64,000 nucleotides of DNA from contig OZ038322.1 in the NCBI GenBank assembly GCA_964035795.1, positions 13,806,211 to 13,870,210 on the forward strand, read 5' to 3'. Both the position numbers and the translations under genes were made by a program. Below, one piece after another: positions 29,309 to 41,400 of this stretch. The notes below the pieces were generated by a model that searched no databases, had not been told where the DNA came from, and was given only the letters and a program-made list of their open reading frames with translations. Origin of the DNA: Pterobdella sp. o SKG-2022 (taxonomy: Eukaryota; Annelida; Clitellata; Hirudinida; Piscicolidae). How positions within the stretch are numbered: the stretch's first letter is position 1; the number at the start of each line of letters is the position of its first letter.

Positions 29309-32300
29309 ATGCTCATCTCATCGAGATTAAACTGCAATGCTGTCAATTGTATATTTTTTTTATTCATATTATTTTTTAATGCATCATCAGCTTCACCAGA
29401 AATTCCAGAAGTTTGTTCCACTGTAAAGGACGATGGGTACGCTCATTATTTCGACTACATCAACTTTAAATGCAGCCCATGCTCGCAACCAATCCCTATC
29501 CAGCTAACCTCCAAAAACAGTTAGTTTTTTACCATTTTTTTTCTATCTGATTATCTTACAAAACTACAGGATTGTTTTGTGAGTGTGAACAGGGTTACAT
29601 CAAAACGCTGGAAGAGGGGAACTTCACATGCCAAAAATGTCCCGAAGGAAAGGTTCTCATTCACATTGTTTTTTACACGTTTTTTTTAGGGATATTTTGA
29701 AAGTGTTGCTAATGGTGGTGATAATAAAATAAAAACAAAATTTTTGATTTTTTGTATTATTCGTCAAAAGTCCGGGGTTTTATAGATACAATTCATTTTC
29801 AAAAATTATATTTTTTTATAAATTAACCCTTATTATAAAATTTTAGTATGATAATGAAGTCTTATAATAACGTTTTACTTATCGAAAATTATACTTTTAA
29901 CAATATTGCATCTTTAAAAATTTTCATTCTTGACGGAAAAAATGAAATAATGTTTGAAAAAATACATAGGATGTCTCTGAGAAGTGTATGATTATGAATC
30001 TCATGAAAATAAAAGAATCCATAGTATGTGGAATGGGAACGCGATTGAAGGTCCGAAAGAACCATTTGCTATAAACAAGGTGGAGAAAGGACTAGGGGTC
30101 ATGAAAAATGGCAAGGCCACTAGACTGACTGGGATTGTTAAGAAGTATCTAATTGTTTTTTCTCATGAGAAGCAAGTTATCTAGCAAATAGCAAATGAAA
30201 TCCTCGATAGAAAGGATACGCCTCATGAATGGAAAACAAGTATAGTTGTTTCCATTTATAAGAAAGGTAGCGTTTGGAACTCTGCTATCGAGGTGGAAAG
30301 CTTTAAGAGCATGTTATAAAAAAGCTGTAAGGTAGTTGGAGAAAAAGTTAAGAGTATAGTAAAAGTTTGAGATGGTTGAGACAAGTTGTAAGAAAGGAGG
30401 AAAAAGATTGTGTAAAGCAGGCGTGTAAGTTGATGGTAGTAGAGGAAATGGAAAGCCAAGGTTAGCAAGAAAAGATATAATGCAAAACTTTTTTTTAACT
30501 TGTTTAGCCTTTGAAGATGCCCATGATAGGAGGAAATGACGAGAGATTTTTAGGTCATGAAGAGATGTCAGTGACCCCTTAGAAAAAGAAGGATTCTGAC
30601 TAATAAAATTATTGATTAATGATGATGATTTAAATGACAATTATGATGCTACAGGTAGTTTCAGGTGATGGTTGGACCTGTGTGAAGTGTGGCCTTAACG
30701 CGAGATATCTTGCGGATATACAAGAATGCCTATGCAGCCACTTGCAAATCAGAGTATTACGTATCTATCATTAATATCCTTATAATTCTATTTATAATTA
30801 ATTCGATCTATAATTGGTATTTATAAATGTGATTCTAATGATTAATTCAGACATTATCAATCATAAATATGTCATACATATTATATATGTATTTTATATA
30901 TATATATATAGATATATATATATATATATCTATTTCGAATATTGGCAGGTTATTTGAAAGACGAAGTGGTGTTAGATTGTGAGGATTGTCCCGCAAACAG
31001 CAAGCCATACCTTGATTCTAGAAGGTGGGATGTGTCTTGTTTGATAGGGAGTTAGGGGAAAAAAAGACATTGTTTTATAGAAAAAAGTAAAGCACTTTAA
31101 AACAACAAGTTATTGGATAGGAGTAGATTGTGGGTTGTGAATGAAACACAAGTAAGAGGCAATCTTAGTGCTTAATAGTTAAAATTAATCGGCCCAAACA
31201 CCACTATAGCATCATGCCGAAAGATAATGCTACTTTTAACATCTCCAGATGTGATCGCTGTGTGCCCGAAGAGAATAATTTTAGGTCGTGTACCTGCAAG
31301 TTAGGCCAGGCTGTGAGTGCTTCTGCTTCTTTTTCTTTTTCCAACCTTGGAGCTTCATTATTATTGTTATCATTTCTATTATTCTTATTATTATGTTTTT
31401 TAACCTTTAGTATATCTTTTTTTTTTGAAAAATATTTTTTGATTGTATTGATCATGAGAAATTTAAAAATCAACCACAACCGCAACTTCCCAATACAACT
31501 TTCTCCATATCACCACATCATTTCCACAACTTCAACTTCACCCGCTCCACCAAACCACAACCACCACACTTATACACAAATGTTCAGTACGACAAAATCT
31601 GTCACACGAGTGAAGAAAGTATGGAGATGTATCAAGTCAGATATTCGGTTTGTTAATTAGGGGGAGGGATGCCAGTCAAATAATAATGTTCATAATAATG
31701 ATGATGATAATATTAAAAATAATAATTATACGACAGAACAAAATGATAGTATCTTCATACCTGAAGAAGTATGCCCATAGTTTGATCGATCGATGCAGTG
31801 CAAATAATGTGCGTGTATGTGTGTGTGGTGTTGAAGATTTTTACTCGTACCTTGGGTCACAGGATCGACTGAAAACAAATAACATAGTACATAAATACCA
31901 CTTAATGCAACACTACAGAAGTTGGAAAACAACGTTATGCAGTCATGCGAATCTTTAATAAATCTTTGTAAGGTTCTGCTGGAAGACCGAGACTGGAGAA
32001 ATTTGGTTTCTAGAGGGTAGGTGGTGAGGAAAGGAGTATGATCAGGAAATGGTGATTGATGAAAGTAGTGGGTGGTGTGTGGTAAGAGGGGTTGAGATGT
32101 TTAGATGAGAATCTTGTAGTAAAAAGTAAAGATGATGATGATGCTGATGAGGTAGTTTGTTGTATCGATTGATTGGATGAACTTTCATTAGTTTAAAAAT
32201 AGAGTCAATATTTATTCAATTTGAACATTCAAATAAAATTTTGCAGTAAAATCGCAAGGGTGGTTAGAGCGTGCTCTCCTTTGAACCTTCCTATTCTAGA

Positions 32301-35300
32301 AACCCCACAAGTCTCTCAAGTCTATACTTTTCCAAACTCCACTCTCGACATCGTACTCACAGCCACCGACTTAAATGGAGACTCTATAGGCACTTACAGC
32401 GCCACAGACCCCCAACACTGGATGCAACTGTGCGCCAGATCCTCTTTCTATCTTAACTCCGCATTCATCTTTGGCACCAACTTCAAACAAGAGGTTTGTT
32501 GCAGAAAGTTTTAAAGACTAGCACATGAAATGACTTGATCATTAAAAGTTGAAGTGTAGTGAAGTGAGAGGTAGATTTGATATATGGGGATGTTGAGAAT
32601 GGTTGTCAATGTTGGTAAGATGATTATTCAAAAGTGAGTATCAAAAAAGAATAAGATCTCTCAAAACTGTTTTGATTTACACGTTGTAAAAGATGGTCAC
32701 TTTCATGTTTGTTGTTGGCTGGTGCTTCAACAATATTGTTTTATTTTGGGATCACCATCGTCATTATTATAACATTACTTTCACTCCAGTGCGAAATCAA
32801 CGTGAAAGACTTATACGACGAAAATCTTCACCCATCACTCTTCTTCCAAGCTTGTATGTTCTTTTCGAGAATCAGTATCTTTGGGAAATGCTTATGGCTT
32901 CTTTGAAATCAACCATTTACCCACAGCATCCTTTTTTACACACCACCATCACCCACGCACCACAATAACCCGAAAATTATGAGCATTATAAACTCACCCT
33001 TGTTTCCCACCTATCACCACCAACAACCACCTTTCCACACAGACTTACGAACCAAAGAAGGTTCTAATATTATCTACCATTCCATCCCCATCTTTGTACA
33101 ACAACAACCAGGTCTGTTGACGCCATCATAATCTGTACCACCGCACCAACCTTCACGTCACACCATCACCCTTTTAACTACACCACCCTCACAGCATACA
33201 CCAAACACACCACTCCACACCACACCATCATACTCCAACAACACCACAGCACTCAGATTTTTCATGGTAGACAACAAAGTAGGAAAACAAAATGACTCAG
33301 GCATCATTTGAAATTGTTTTAATTTTTATTTCAACATTAACACTACCTATAAACCATTTTTTTTGCTTGATTGCAATCTACAGAACATGAAGTAAGATAC
33401 GCATCTTCATTGCACGTGGAAGTGGTGTTAAAGGGCACAGAGGGTTTGATCCACATCCCATCCATCTTCGTAGAGTACTCCACTGTCAATCGACATTCCA
33501 TCAACAAGTCTGTCAAGGTCTGTTTGATAAGGTCATGAGATTTTTTTCAAAAGAAATCAAGTTAAGCATGATGCCTCACTCATAAAATGACTCATCTCTG
33601 CAGGTGAGTTTTCAAGTGAGCTACAACATGGAGAAGTACGACAACGAGCAAGCGGTGTGGATCAGTGTAGGGGTAATGGCGGGTTTGGCATTGATCGTTT
33701 CTGGGGTGCACACTTACTCCAGCCTCAAGAGGCAGAGCAATGAAGTTCTGTGTTGCTTCTACTCCTTCTTCATCATTGCCAATCATCTCTCCAACGCCAT
33801 CTCCTTGGTTCTCATCACTTCCTCCATTTGGACCCTCTTTTCCTACAAGGTGCTGTACTGCTTATGTCAACCAGGGTGTGCTTGTGACATAGATTTATGC
33901 ATAATTAAGTTTTTTCATAATAAATATTCAAAACTTGAAACTATTTTGAACGTTTAGTTAAATTTAACGAAGTTGACTCTAGGTTTAACTTACTTTGTCA
34001 AGTAATGTATACATAATTTATTAATGCAAATAGCTTTTGACTTCAAGCCTACCATGGCAATACCACAATAATTACTACCTCAACATACCAACACCACCAC
34101 AAAGAACCAGAAAACAGTGACAATCTTGGTTCATGATGGCTTCAAAACACCACAGTTCCTCATCCTCCTCCTTCTTTCCACCATCCTCAAAATTATCGGT
34201 CTTATAAGATTGATCTATCAGCAGGTGGGTTGGGTATTTGAGGGAGTAGTTTTTGTTGAAATGGTTTAGTTAATGGGTGTTTGTGGGAGTGTGTTTTTGT
34301 GTGGGTTGGTTTAAGCTGCTCATTGTTAGCTCTCTAAAGTGCTGTTTCCTGGAAATACATTGAGATCATAAATTCACCTAAACACCATTGGGACATTTTT
34401 ATAAAACAGGTGACAACAGACGTTTTTTTGGTCGACTGGGAGGCCGCAAGAAAGGAGGAGGGTGTGGAAGGTAATGCCAATACTCCATCAGTTTGGAGGA
34501 TGTATCTGGTGGCTAATGAGTGGAATGAGGTGAGGTGTGATCTAGTGTTTTGTGTAGAGTGATCTGGTGTGCTGTGGTGTTGTACAATGGGGTGTGGTGC
34601 GTTATAGTGCAGATGAAAGCCAGCTCTTCGGGATGTTTATACTTCTCATTAGTTCTATCATCCACAAGGCACTTTGTGATGTTTAAGTAACTTCAGGTTG
34701 GAAGTGTTTCATAAACTTATATGTTTTGTGATGCATGTGAACTACGTGAAGGGGAGAGAATTTCTTTAGAACATCAAAACACTCCAAATTATAATATTAC
34801 ATGTTTATTCCCTTAATGTCTTGTTCTCATCCTTGTTTTCGTGCAGCTACAAATAATTATTTCTAATTACACCTAATTGTCTGATTCATTATTCATCAAA
34901 TAACAATCCCTCAAATACCATAACAGCTTCAATGCTATCGCAAGATCAACCCACTTTTTCAACTCATCCTCTCTATTCTCTTTCTAGATGTTTGTATCTG
35001 TTTGTGCATCTGTTAAAATGGCTGTATGTCGATCTGACCCCAGAACTATGGGTCTATAAAGATTTTGAGGATGATGATGATGATAATGATGATGTGTAAG
35101 CTAAATGGGGCTTGATGGTGTTGTAATTAACATAATGTCACACTTGATAATCAAATGTAAAATAAGTTACTAAGGAAAAATTTCTAACGCATAATTACTA
35201 TTATAACCCATACGATTATATAAAAATTACATAATCAAAAAAATAAAAGATTTAATGTCATCATAAACACAACCTCAATCCCATATAATCACGTAACTCC

Positions 35301-36927
35301 TCATGGAAACAAACAAAAAAGGTGCTGGGAGTAGGGAACATGGCAAGTATGGATGCATTGCAAAACCTTTTTCAAGCCACCTTCCCTCCCTACCACCCTG
35401 CCAACCAACATTACGCATCTCACAGCGCTCTTCTGCGCTTTTCATGGCTCAGTATTGTGTATCTTGGACTTGGTTGGTGGGTGGGTTAGTGGATGGATGG
35501 GTGGGTGGTTTGGTGGGCTGTTTGTTAGGTACATGAGTGTTTTGGTGGGTGAAGTATGTGGGTGTTGATAGTTTGTGACAACAAATCATGCGGTATACGA
35601 CTTAAAAAAAAGTTTTTTTAATGAAACAATTAAAACCTACAAAAGATTTTCGCAAACGGGAACTCTCCACAGCTTTCCTACAGGCTTTCGTGACCACGCC
35701 GATTTACGAGAGGTTCTTCGAGGACAAAATTGGAGGCTTCATAGATTTGTGCTCTACATGCAACATTAGTATTCTAATGTTAAGGTGCTCCTTGTACGGC
35801 CACTACATCCACGGCAGAACTGTGCATGCCAGGAGTGATGTGGGTCTGCAGCAGATGCATGAGAACTTCGCCAAGGAGGAAGTGGGTGTGGTTGAGTCTG
35901 GTGACGTAGATGTGGTTTGATGAGATTTCGTTTAATGAAGGAAGTGTTGTTTTTGTGATGAATTTTTTTAAGATAATGATACAAAACGAATAAATACAGA
36001 AAGACTTGGTTGGCAAGAGAGGATTGTTGGAGGGGGATGAACAGCAGACGTTTGAGGTGAGAATCTCTGGCAGGCTAAGAAGCAACATTAACAAGATCAT
36101 CCAGCCCTCTCTCAACGTTAGTCACTATTATCCACGGTTTCTCGTTGCTTCATTGAATCCTTCTCAATGAGGAAACCAAGCCGTAGATCGCTGTTTCAAT
36201 TTTTGTGTTTTTCTAACACTATCACTAACATATGACCCATCAATCAGGATTTTAGAATGCAGGCCACGTCAACAGGATTGGACAAACAACTGGAACGTTC
36301 CATCCAATCACATTATCTTCTTTCCCAACTCCTCAAGTCCTTTATCGACCATGTGTGTTTTTTATAATGTTTGTCTATGTTGTTATATGAACACAAAACC
36401 TTGCTTAAAAGTTGCTGGAGGAAGATGACTACTCAGTCAAGCGCAAGAATATGCTCGAAAGCCTCTTCGACTTTGAATCATCCGAGGCCACTTGCTTTTA
36501 TTATGGTGTGTTCATCACCCCATCAATTAATCTTTGTTCTTGAAATATCAATAATTAAAATCCAAATACTCCACAACACCTCAGACAACGGCCACTCATT
36601 CGACCAGTGTATCTTGTATGGCCATGACATCAGCTTAGTCCTTGTGGAACTGCTTTTGTGCGCATGCATCGATGCTCTAACCTTCAACTTCACCCTCTCT
36701 CTCATTGTCACTTTCCTCTTCATCCTTGTTGGTGTAATACATTACCACCTCTGTTGCATTGTGGCTTCATTAGCAACCTTGCACAGTCATCTTTTTTGCA
36801 TTCATTCTTTGATCATACAACTTACATATGTTACAACGTTGAACAGATGGTGAGCAATGTGAGAGGGAGCTTCGGAAAGAGGAATCTAGCCCGCAAAACG
36901 ATGGTTGATCAAAGGTTTTTGATTTGA
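29309..36927 (+). CDS. TMEM67: Meckelin (TMEM67), ciliary transition-zone membrane protein
   Basis: Meckelin is a Frizzled-like multipass protein of the ciliary transition zone (MKS module). The start has a signal peptide (residues about 10-28), then Cys-rich repeats (CxxC pairs), a beta-rich ectodomain, several transmembrane helices from 33604 on, and the diagnostic C-terminus ARKTMVDQRFLI. Other matches are VFLVDWEAARKEEG, WRMYLVANEWNE, YERFFEDKIGGFIDLC and YGHYIHGRTVH. Exons: 29309-29519, 29570-29652, 30655-30760, 30949-31024, 31210-31312, 32247-32493, 32790-32853, 33043-33111, 33250-33300, 33384-33517, 33604-33849, 34105-34224, 34410-34529, 34927-34989, 35322-35472, 35673-35881, 36000-36116, 36248-36352, 36412-36505, 36585-36727 and 36847-36927. 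The 33300 junction uses a GC donor. The exon ending at 31312 (phase 0) does not match the one starting at 32247 (needs phase 2), and about 100 ectodomain residues of the family are missing there. AATAAA at 37724 is a likely poly(A) signal. Confidence 0.95.
30045..30270 (+). mobile_element. LINE reverse-transcriptase N-terminal relic in TMEM67 intron 2
   Basis: The frame reads NKVEKGLGVMKNGKATRLTG, and after a stop EILDRKDTPHEWKTSIVVS followed by IYKKGS. This is the classic start of LINE RT domains (xKNGKAxGxDGI, then WKxSxVVPIYKKG). It has an in-frame stop and lacks the catalytic domain. Confidence 0.75.
30894..30930. repeat. (TA)n microsatellite
   Basis: An alternating TA tract broken by single G and C bases lies in the TMEM67 intron just before the exon at 30949. 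Confidence 0.8.
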
Positions 36928-38487
36928 TGCTATCAGATGTGGGGAGGCTTACCAGATGATGTGCTTCATGCCAATGAGCCTCATTTCATCATGTTTCGGT
37001 TTCGTTGTATGTTGCCATGCCACTTTTTACTAACACAGTAACTGCTTTTATTCTCAAGTTTCTTAGTAATACAAACATTTCTTGTTCTTATATTGCTTTT
37101 CATCTCTTATTCTTATATTTTTTTTCATCAATTTATTTTTATAGTAATGTTAGTTATTATGATTATTATTTAAGGTTATGATCATTAGTGTTCAAACTCC
37201 ACGATTCCAACTTCACCGCACACAAAAATGTTCAAACTTTTGTAGCCTCAAGTCTATAAAAATGTGAGATTGATCAAATACTCGCCTGTCCGCCATTTTT
37301 AAAGTTAAATTTTTGCATGTGTTTTTTGCTTTTTCTGCTTGTTTGTTTGTGTGTACGTGTGTGTTTTGAATGGCAAGCACAATTAGCTTTTATTTTTGTA
37401 CTGACATGGTGTTTCGACTTCGTTACATGATATTCTATTGTCTACAGTTTTATTACTTGTTTTAAGTTTTCTACCATTGTATACGAGGCATGTTTTTTAT
37501 TGCCTATTGTCTAAAGTTTTATAGTTGATATTGTTTGCAGCCACCTTAATGCGAACATAAAGTTGTCCACATCAGACTCGATAGTTTGGCGCCACCATGA
37601 TCATATGTCTTTCTGTGTGTCTCAAAAGCATTGAAAAATTAGAGATGATGTTGACTAAAAATTTTTTGGTTATTTTTTTGTTAATTTACTTTTTGGTAAT
37701 ATTGGTTATATTTTGTGTCTGTGAATAAAATGATTTGTAATTAGTTGATATTAACGTTCAAAGTAAGAGTTAAGTAAAGATAATGTCGGTGGTTGTAATT
37801 TTAAAAAGATTTTTACGTCACAACTACGTCAATACACAATGACACGGGCTTCAGCACACATAAATATATATAGATACAGAAAAATATACTCAAGCACGCA
37901 CATTGAGATACATAGAGTTAAAGTTGTAGGCTTGATAGTGTTTTAATATGCGTATGCTCCAATAGATCTATTTGACTATTTATATATGATATTTTGGTAT
38001 GCCTATGTTCCAATAAATGTGTTTGAATATATTTCAATAGATATATTTGACTGGGAAATTATATGGTCTAGTAAGGAGACATATATTTATTAGGAGCTAC
38101 GATACAACAGCTGTCTTTAGTCATTGAAACTATTGTTAACTTAAGGCAAACCGAAGTTTTTTGTTATTTGTTGGGTTCTTGGAAAGTGTAATTGAAAATT
38201 TTGAGTCGTAATAAATTGGAGAAACCTTTAAAAGAAATAAAAATATATTTGAAATAACTCATAAAGAACAAATAATCAGTGAAAAGTAAAGCCTTGAAGA
38301 GTTTGCAATATGATCAGTTTTATGTTAAAACTGTGCTAGTGACAATCGTTGTATTGAGTTTTGTTTAACTTTTGAGTTTACAATTAACGCTTTGCATTCT
38401 CTTGAGCATTAAAATCTTGCATAAAAGTTGTTGGCAAGCAGATTTGAAGTTTTTAATAAAAAGTGACATTGTTGGAAAAGTGTTGCA
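36928..38487. other. TMEM67 3' UTR and innexin upstream region
   Basis: No coding frame of note. It contains T-rich 3' UTR-like sequence with AATAAA at 37724. AT-rich sequence with repeated ATATTTGA and CCAATA motifs at 37930-38060 follows, then the innexin 5' region. Confidence 0.45.
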
Positions 38488-41400
38488 ATGGATAAGTTGG
38501 TGAGTTTGATTCAGAAAGCACCAAAGGCCAGAGACTACAATGATGATGATGTGGTGGATAGGTGAGTTAATGAACTTGTTGGAAAATATCAACATGTTGA
38601 AATGAAATTATTTAAAACACTACATTCTAACAGAAATTAAAAACAGTCTTATAAGCTGCACACACACGCACAATCCAACTCACACCCACAGACTGAGCAG
38701 TAGGTACACAGTAGTAATGTTAGTATGTTTCTCCTTCCTCATCAGCATGAACCAATATGTACGAAATCCTATCACATGCTGGACACCTGCTCATTTCAGT
38801 GGTGGGTGGTGGTGAGATAGAAATGGTCTGGTATGGTGGGTGGTGTGGTGGGAGTGTAATTTGGTGGTAAGGTTTCTGGTGGTGAGAATGGTGTGGGTTG
38901 AGGCGAAGATGGTGTTGTATGGGAATTAGTGTAAGGGTGTGAGCGGAGAAAAGAGATGAGTGACAAACTAGTGCCATAAAATTGTTGTTAAGAGGGTGAA
39001 AATGTGCCAGCTTTCATGTTCTATAGAGATTATTGAAAAACGTTTAAAATAGTTCCACAAGGTCATGAAAATTAGCGAAACTAAGCTGACAACTTAGTTG
39101 TATAATGGCGATCTTGAAATTTGACCTTATCTTCATATATTATGCTCATTTAAAATTTTTTTTTTCTCATTTTTGTTGTTTATAGTCTATATTCCGGAGT
39201 TAAAAGTAAATCTTTTATTGTTGTTCTTGGGCTGCTACTCACACAAAAAACATAAAAGTTATTAAAAAAATCTTTTTCTGTTATTCATTAAAAATATTTT
39301 AATCATATAAATTATGGATAAGTTTTTTGATATGAATATTATTATAATTTAGTTATTCATCTTTCAAAATTTTTTTACGAAGACTTGCCAAGTTCATATG
39401 AACACATTATAAAAACAAGTTTGTACCAATTGAAGAAAATTTGTTGAAGTAGTTGAGACTCAGATAACTTCATTTATATCTCGTGTATATAAGACTTTTT
39501 GATAAGAGGGGAACAAAATTCTTTTGTTTCTTTAAGAAAAGCTCATCAAACCACATCACTCTACGTCAACCTTCTCACATTTTATTACATCACACCACAC
39601 CCTTTCAAACTACATTACACCAAAATCACACCACAATACACCACGTCACACCACACTAGATCATACCAAACAACACCACTTCACATCAATAACACCACTT
39701 CACACCAAACTCCCTTACAGGCAGCCATAACAACTACGCCACCTCATTATGTTGGATAAAAAACACATACTACCTTCCCTGGAATGAAACTGTTCCAAGG
39801 GTTGGCAAGGCAGACAACCGCCAACTCATCCCTTACTACCAATGGGTGCCTTTCATCCTTGTCGCCCAGGTTGGTTTTGATGGGGGGGTTGTGGTGTGTA
39901 ATGGTGTGGGGTTATGGTCTGTGTTGTTGGTGGTTGTGTCGTAGGGTGTAATTAAATTTTTGATGGGATTGTGATGGTAATGTATACGTTTTTTAAATAT
40001 TTTTTTTGGAATATAATAATAACTAAATTAGCCTTGAAATTAATCAATTCCAATCAAAAAAATTTATTAACTGAAGATTGCCATGCTTTTGTAAGTAAAT
40101 CTTAAACCATCAACTCAAGATAATTAAATTCAAATTAAAAGCATTTAAAGCCTTTTATAAGTACGGAAATTTTCATATTTTTAAAATTGCAATTCTTATA
40201 TTGTAATTATCGAAGTCAAAATCGCATTTATGCTTGGATAGTAATGAGGTGCATTTTGATATTCAAGATTATCTTGCAAGAAATGTAACTAACATGCCCC
40301 AATTGAATCAAAAAAGCCTTAAATTTCTATTGATGTCATTACGTTCGAGAGGGAGTTGGAATGATTTTCAAACTGTTGCCTGTTTATTTTGATTACTGAA
40401 AAAGAGCCATTTATGTCTTGAAACAATATTCTATATTCAAAATATTTTCTTTTTCAAAAACTTTTTATGATTATTTATAAAATTATTAATATTGTGATTA
40501 TCAATATTATTGTGATTAATAATATTATTCTAAGTATGAATATAAATATTATTATTGTATCTATTAACATTTTTATTAGTAAGAGTATTTCCTTTACTTC
40601 TTATATTCCCGTTATTCATGTGAATAGGCTCTTAACCTCACAGCTATACAATGGCGTTTTACCACTGTTTGGCCTTAGCAAACAAGAGAGGCATTAAACT
40701 AGGCGATTTTTGAAGTTTGACGTTTCATGGAGGCTTATTTTCTAATATTCAATTCATGATATAATGTATGCTTTTATTTTTGAGCATCTTTTTTAAAAAA
40801 ATATTATTTGCTCATTAAGATAGTTAATTCTTATAGTATAAAATCATAGATGCGTGCTTTATAGTATTGAATAAGAAAAAAATAGACAAAACCATTATCA
40901 CTGACTCAAACATCTAACCCAATCTTGCCACCCCCTTCCCAACGTCACCATTCCACCCAGCACCAGTTTCATCTTCACAAAAAATACACTTCCACCATCA
41001 GGCCTTTTTCTTCTACATGCCATCCCTCATCTGGCACAACCTGAACAGCAAGGCAGGAGTTGATGCCGACAACATTCTTGCTGTTGCTGCTACCTTCTCT
41101 ATGACTGATAAGGTTGGCGTAGTGTATAGGTTAATGTGGTATGGTTTGATGTGTGTGGTTCGTAGTGTAATGTGGTGTGATTGGTATAATATGGAGTACA
41201 GGTATGATTTGGTGTGGTGTGTATGGTTTGTATGCTTTGAAATTTCTTGCATCATTGTTTACTTTTAGTACACTAATCTTTTAACCTACCACGTTGTATC
41301 AATTAGTATTGGTTCACATGAATGTTGATTCATTTGCATAATGTAATTAGCACCTAATCATTCAAATATTACACTTCTATCATCACTAATGGTCTATCTA

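Noticed and set aside
32693..32968. Hydrophobic frames overlapping the TMEM67 exon at 32790
   Set aside because: Only 32790-32853 matches meckelin, in one frame. The extension into flanking sequence crosses the splice sites.
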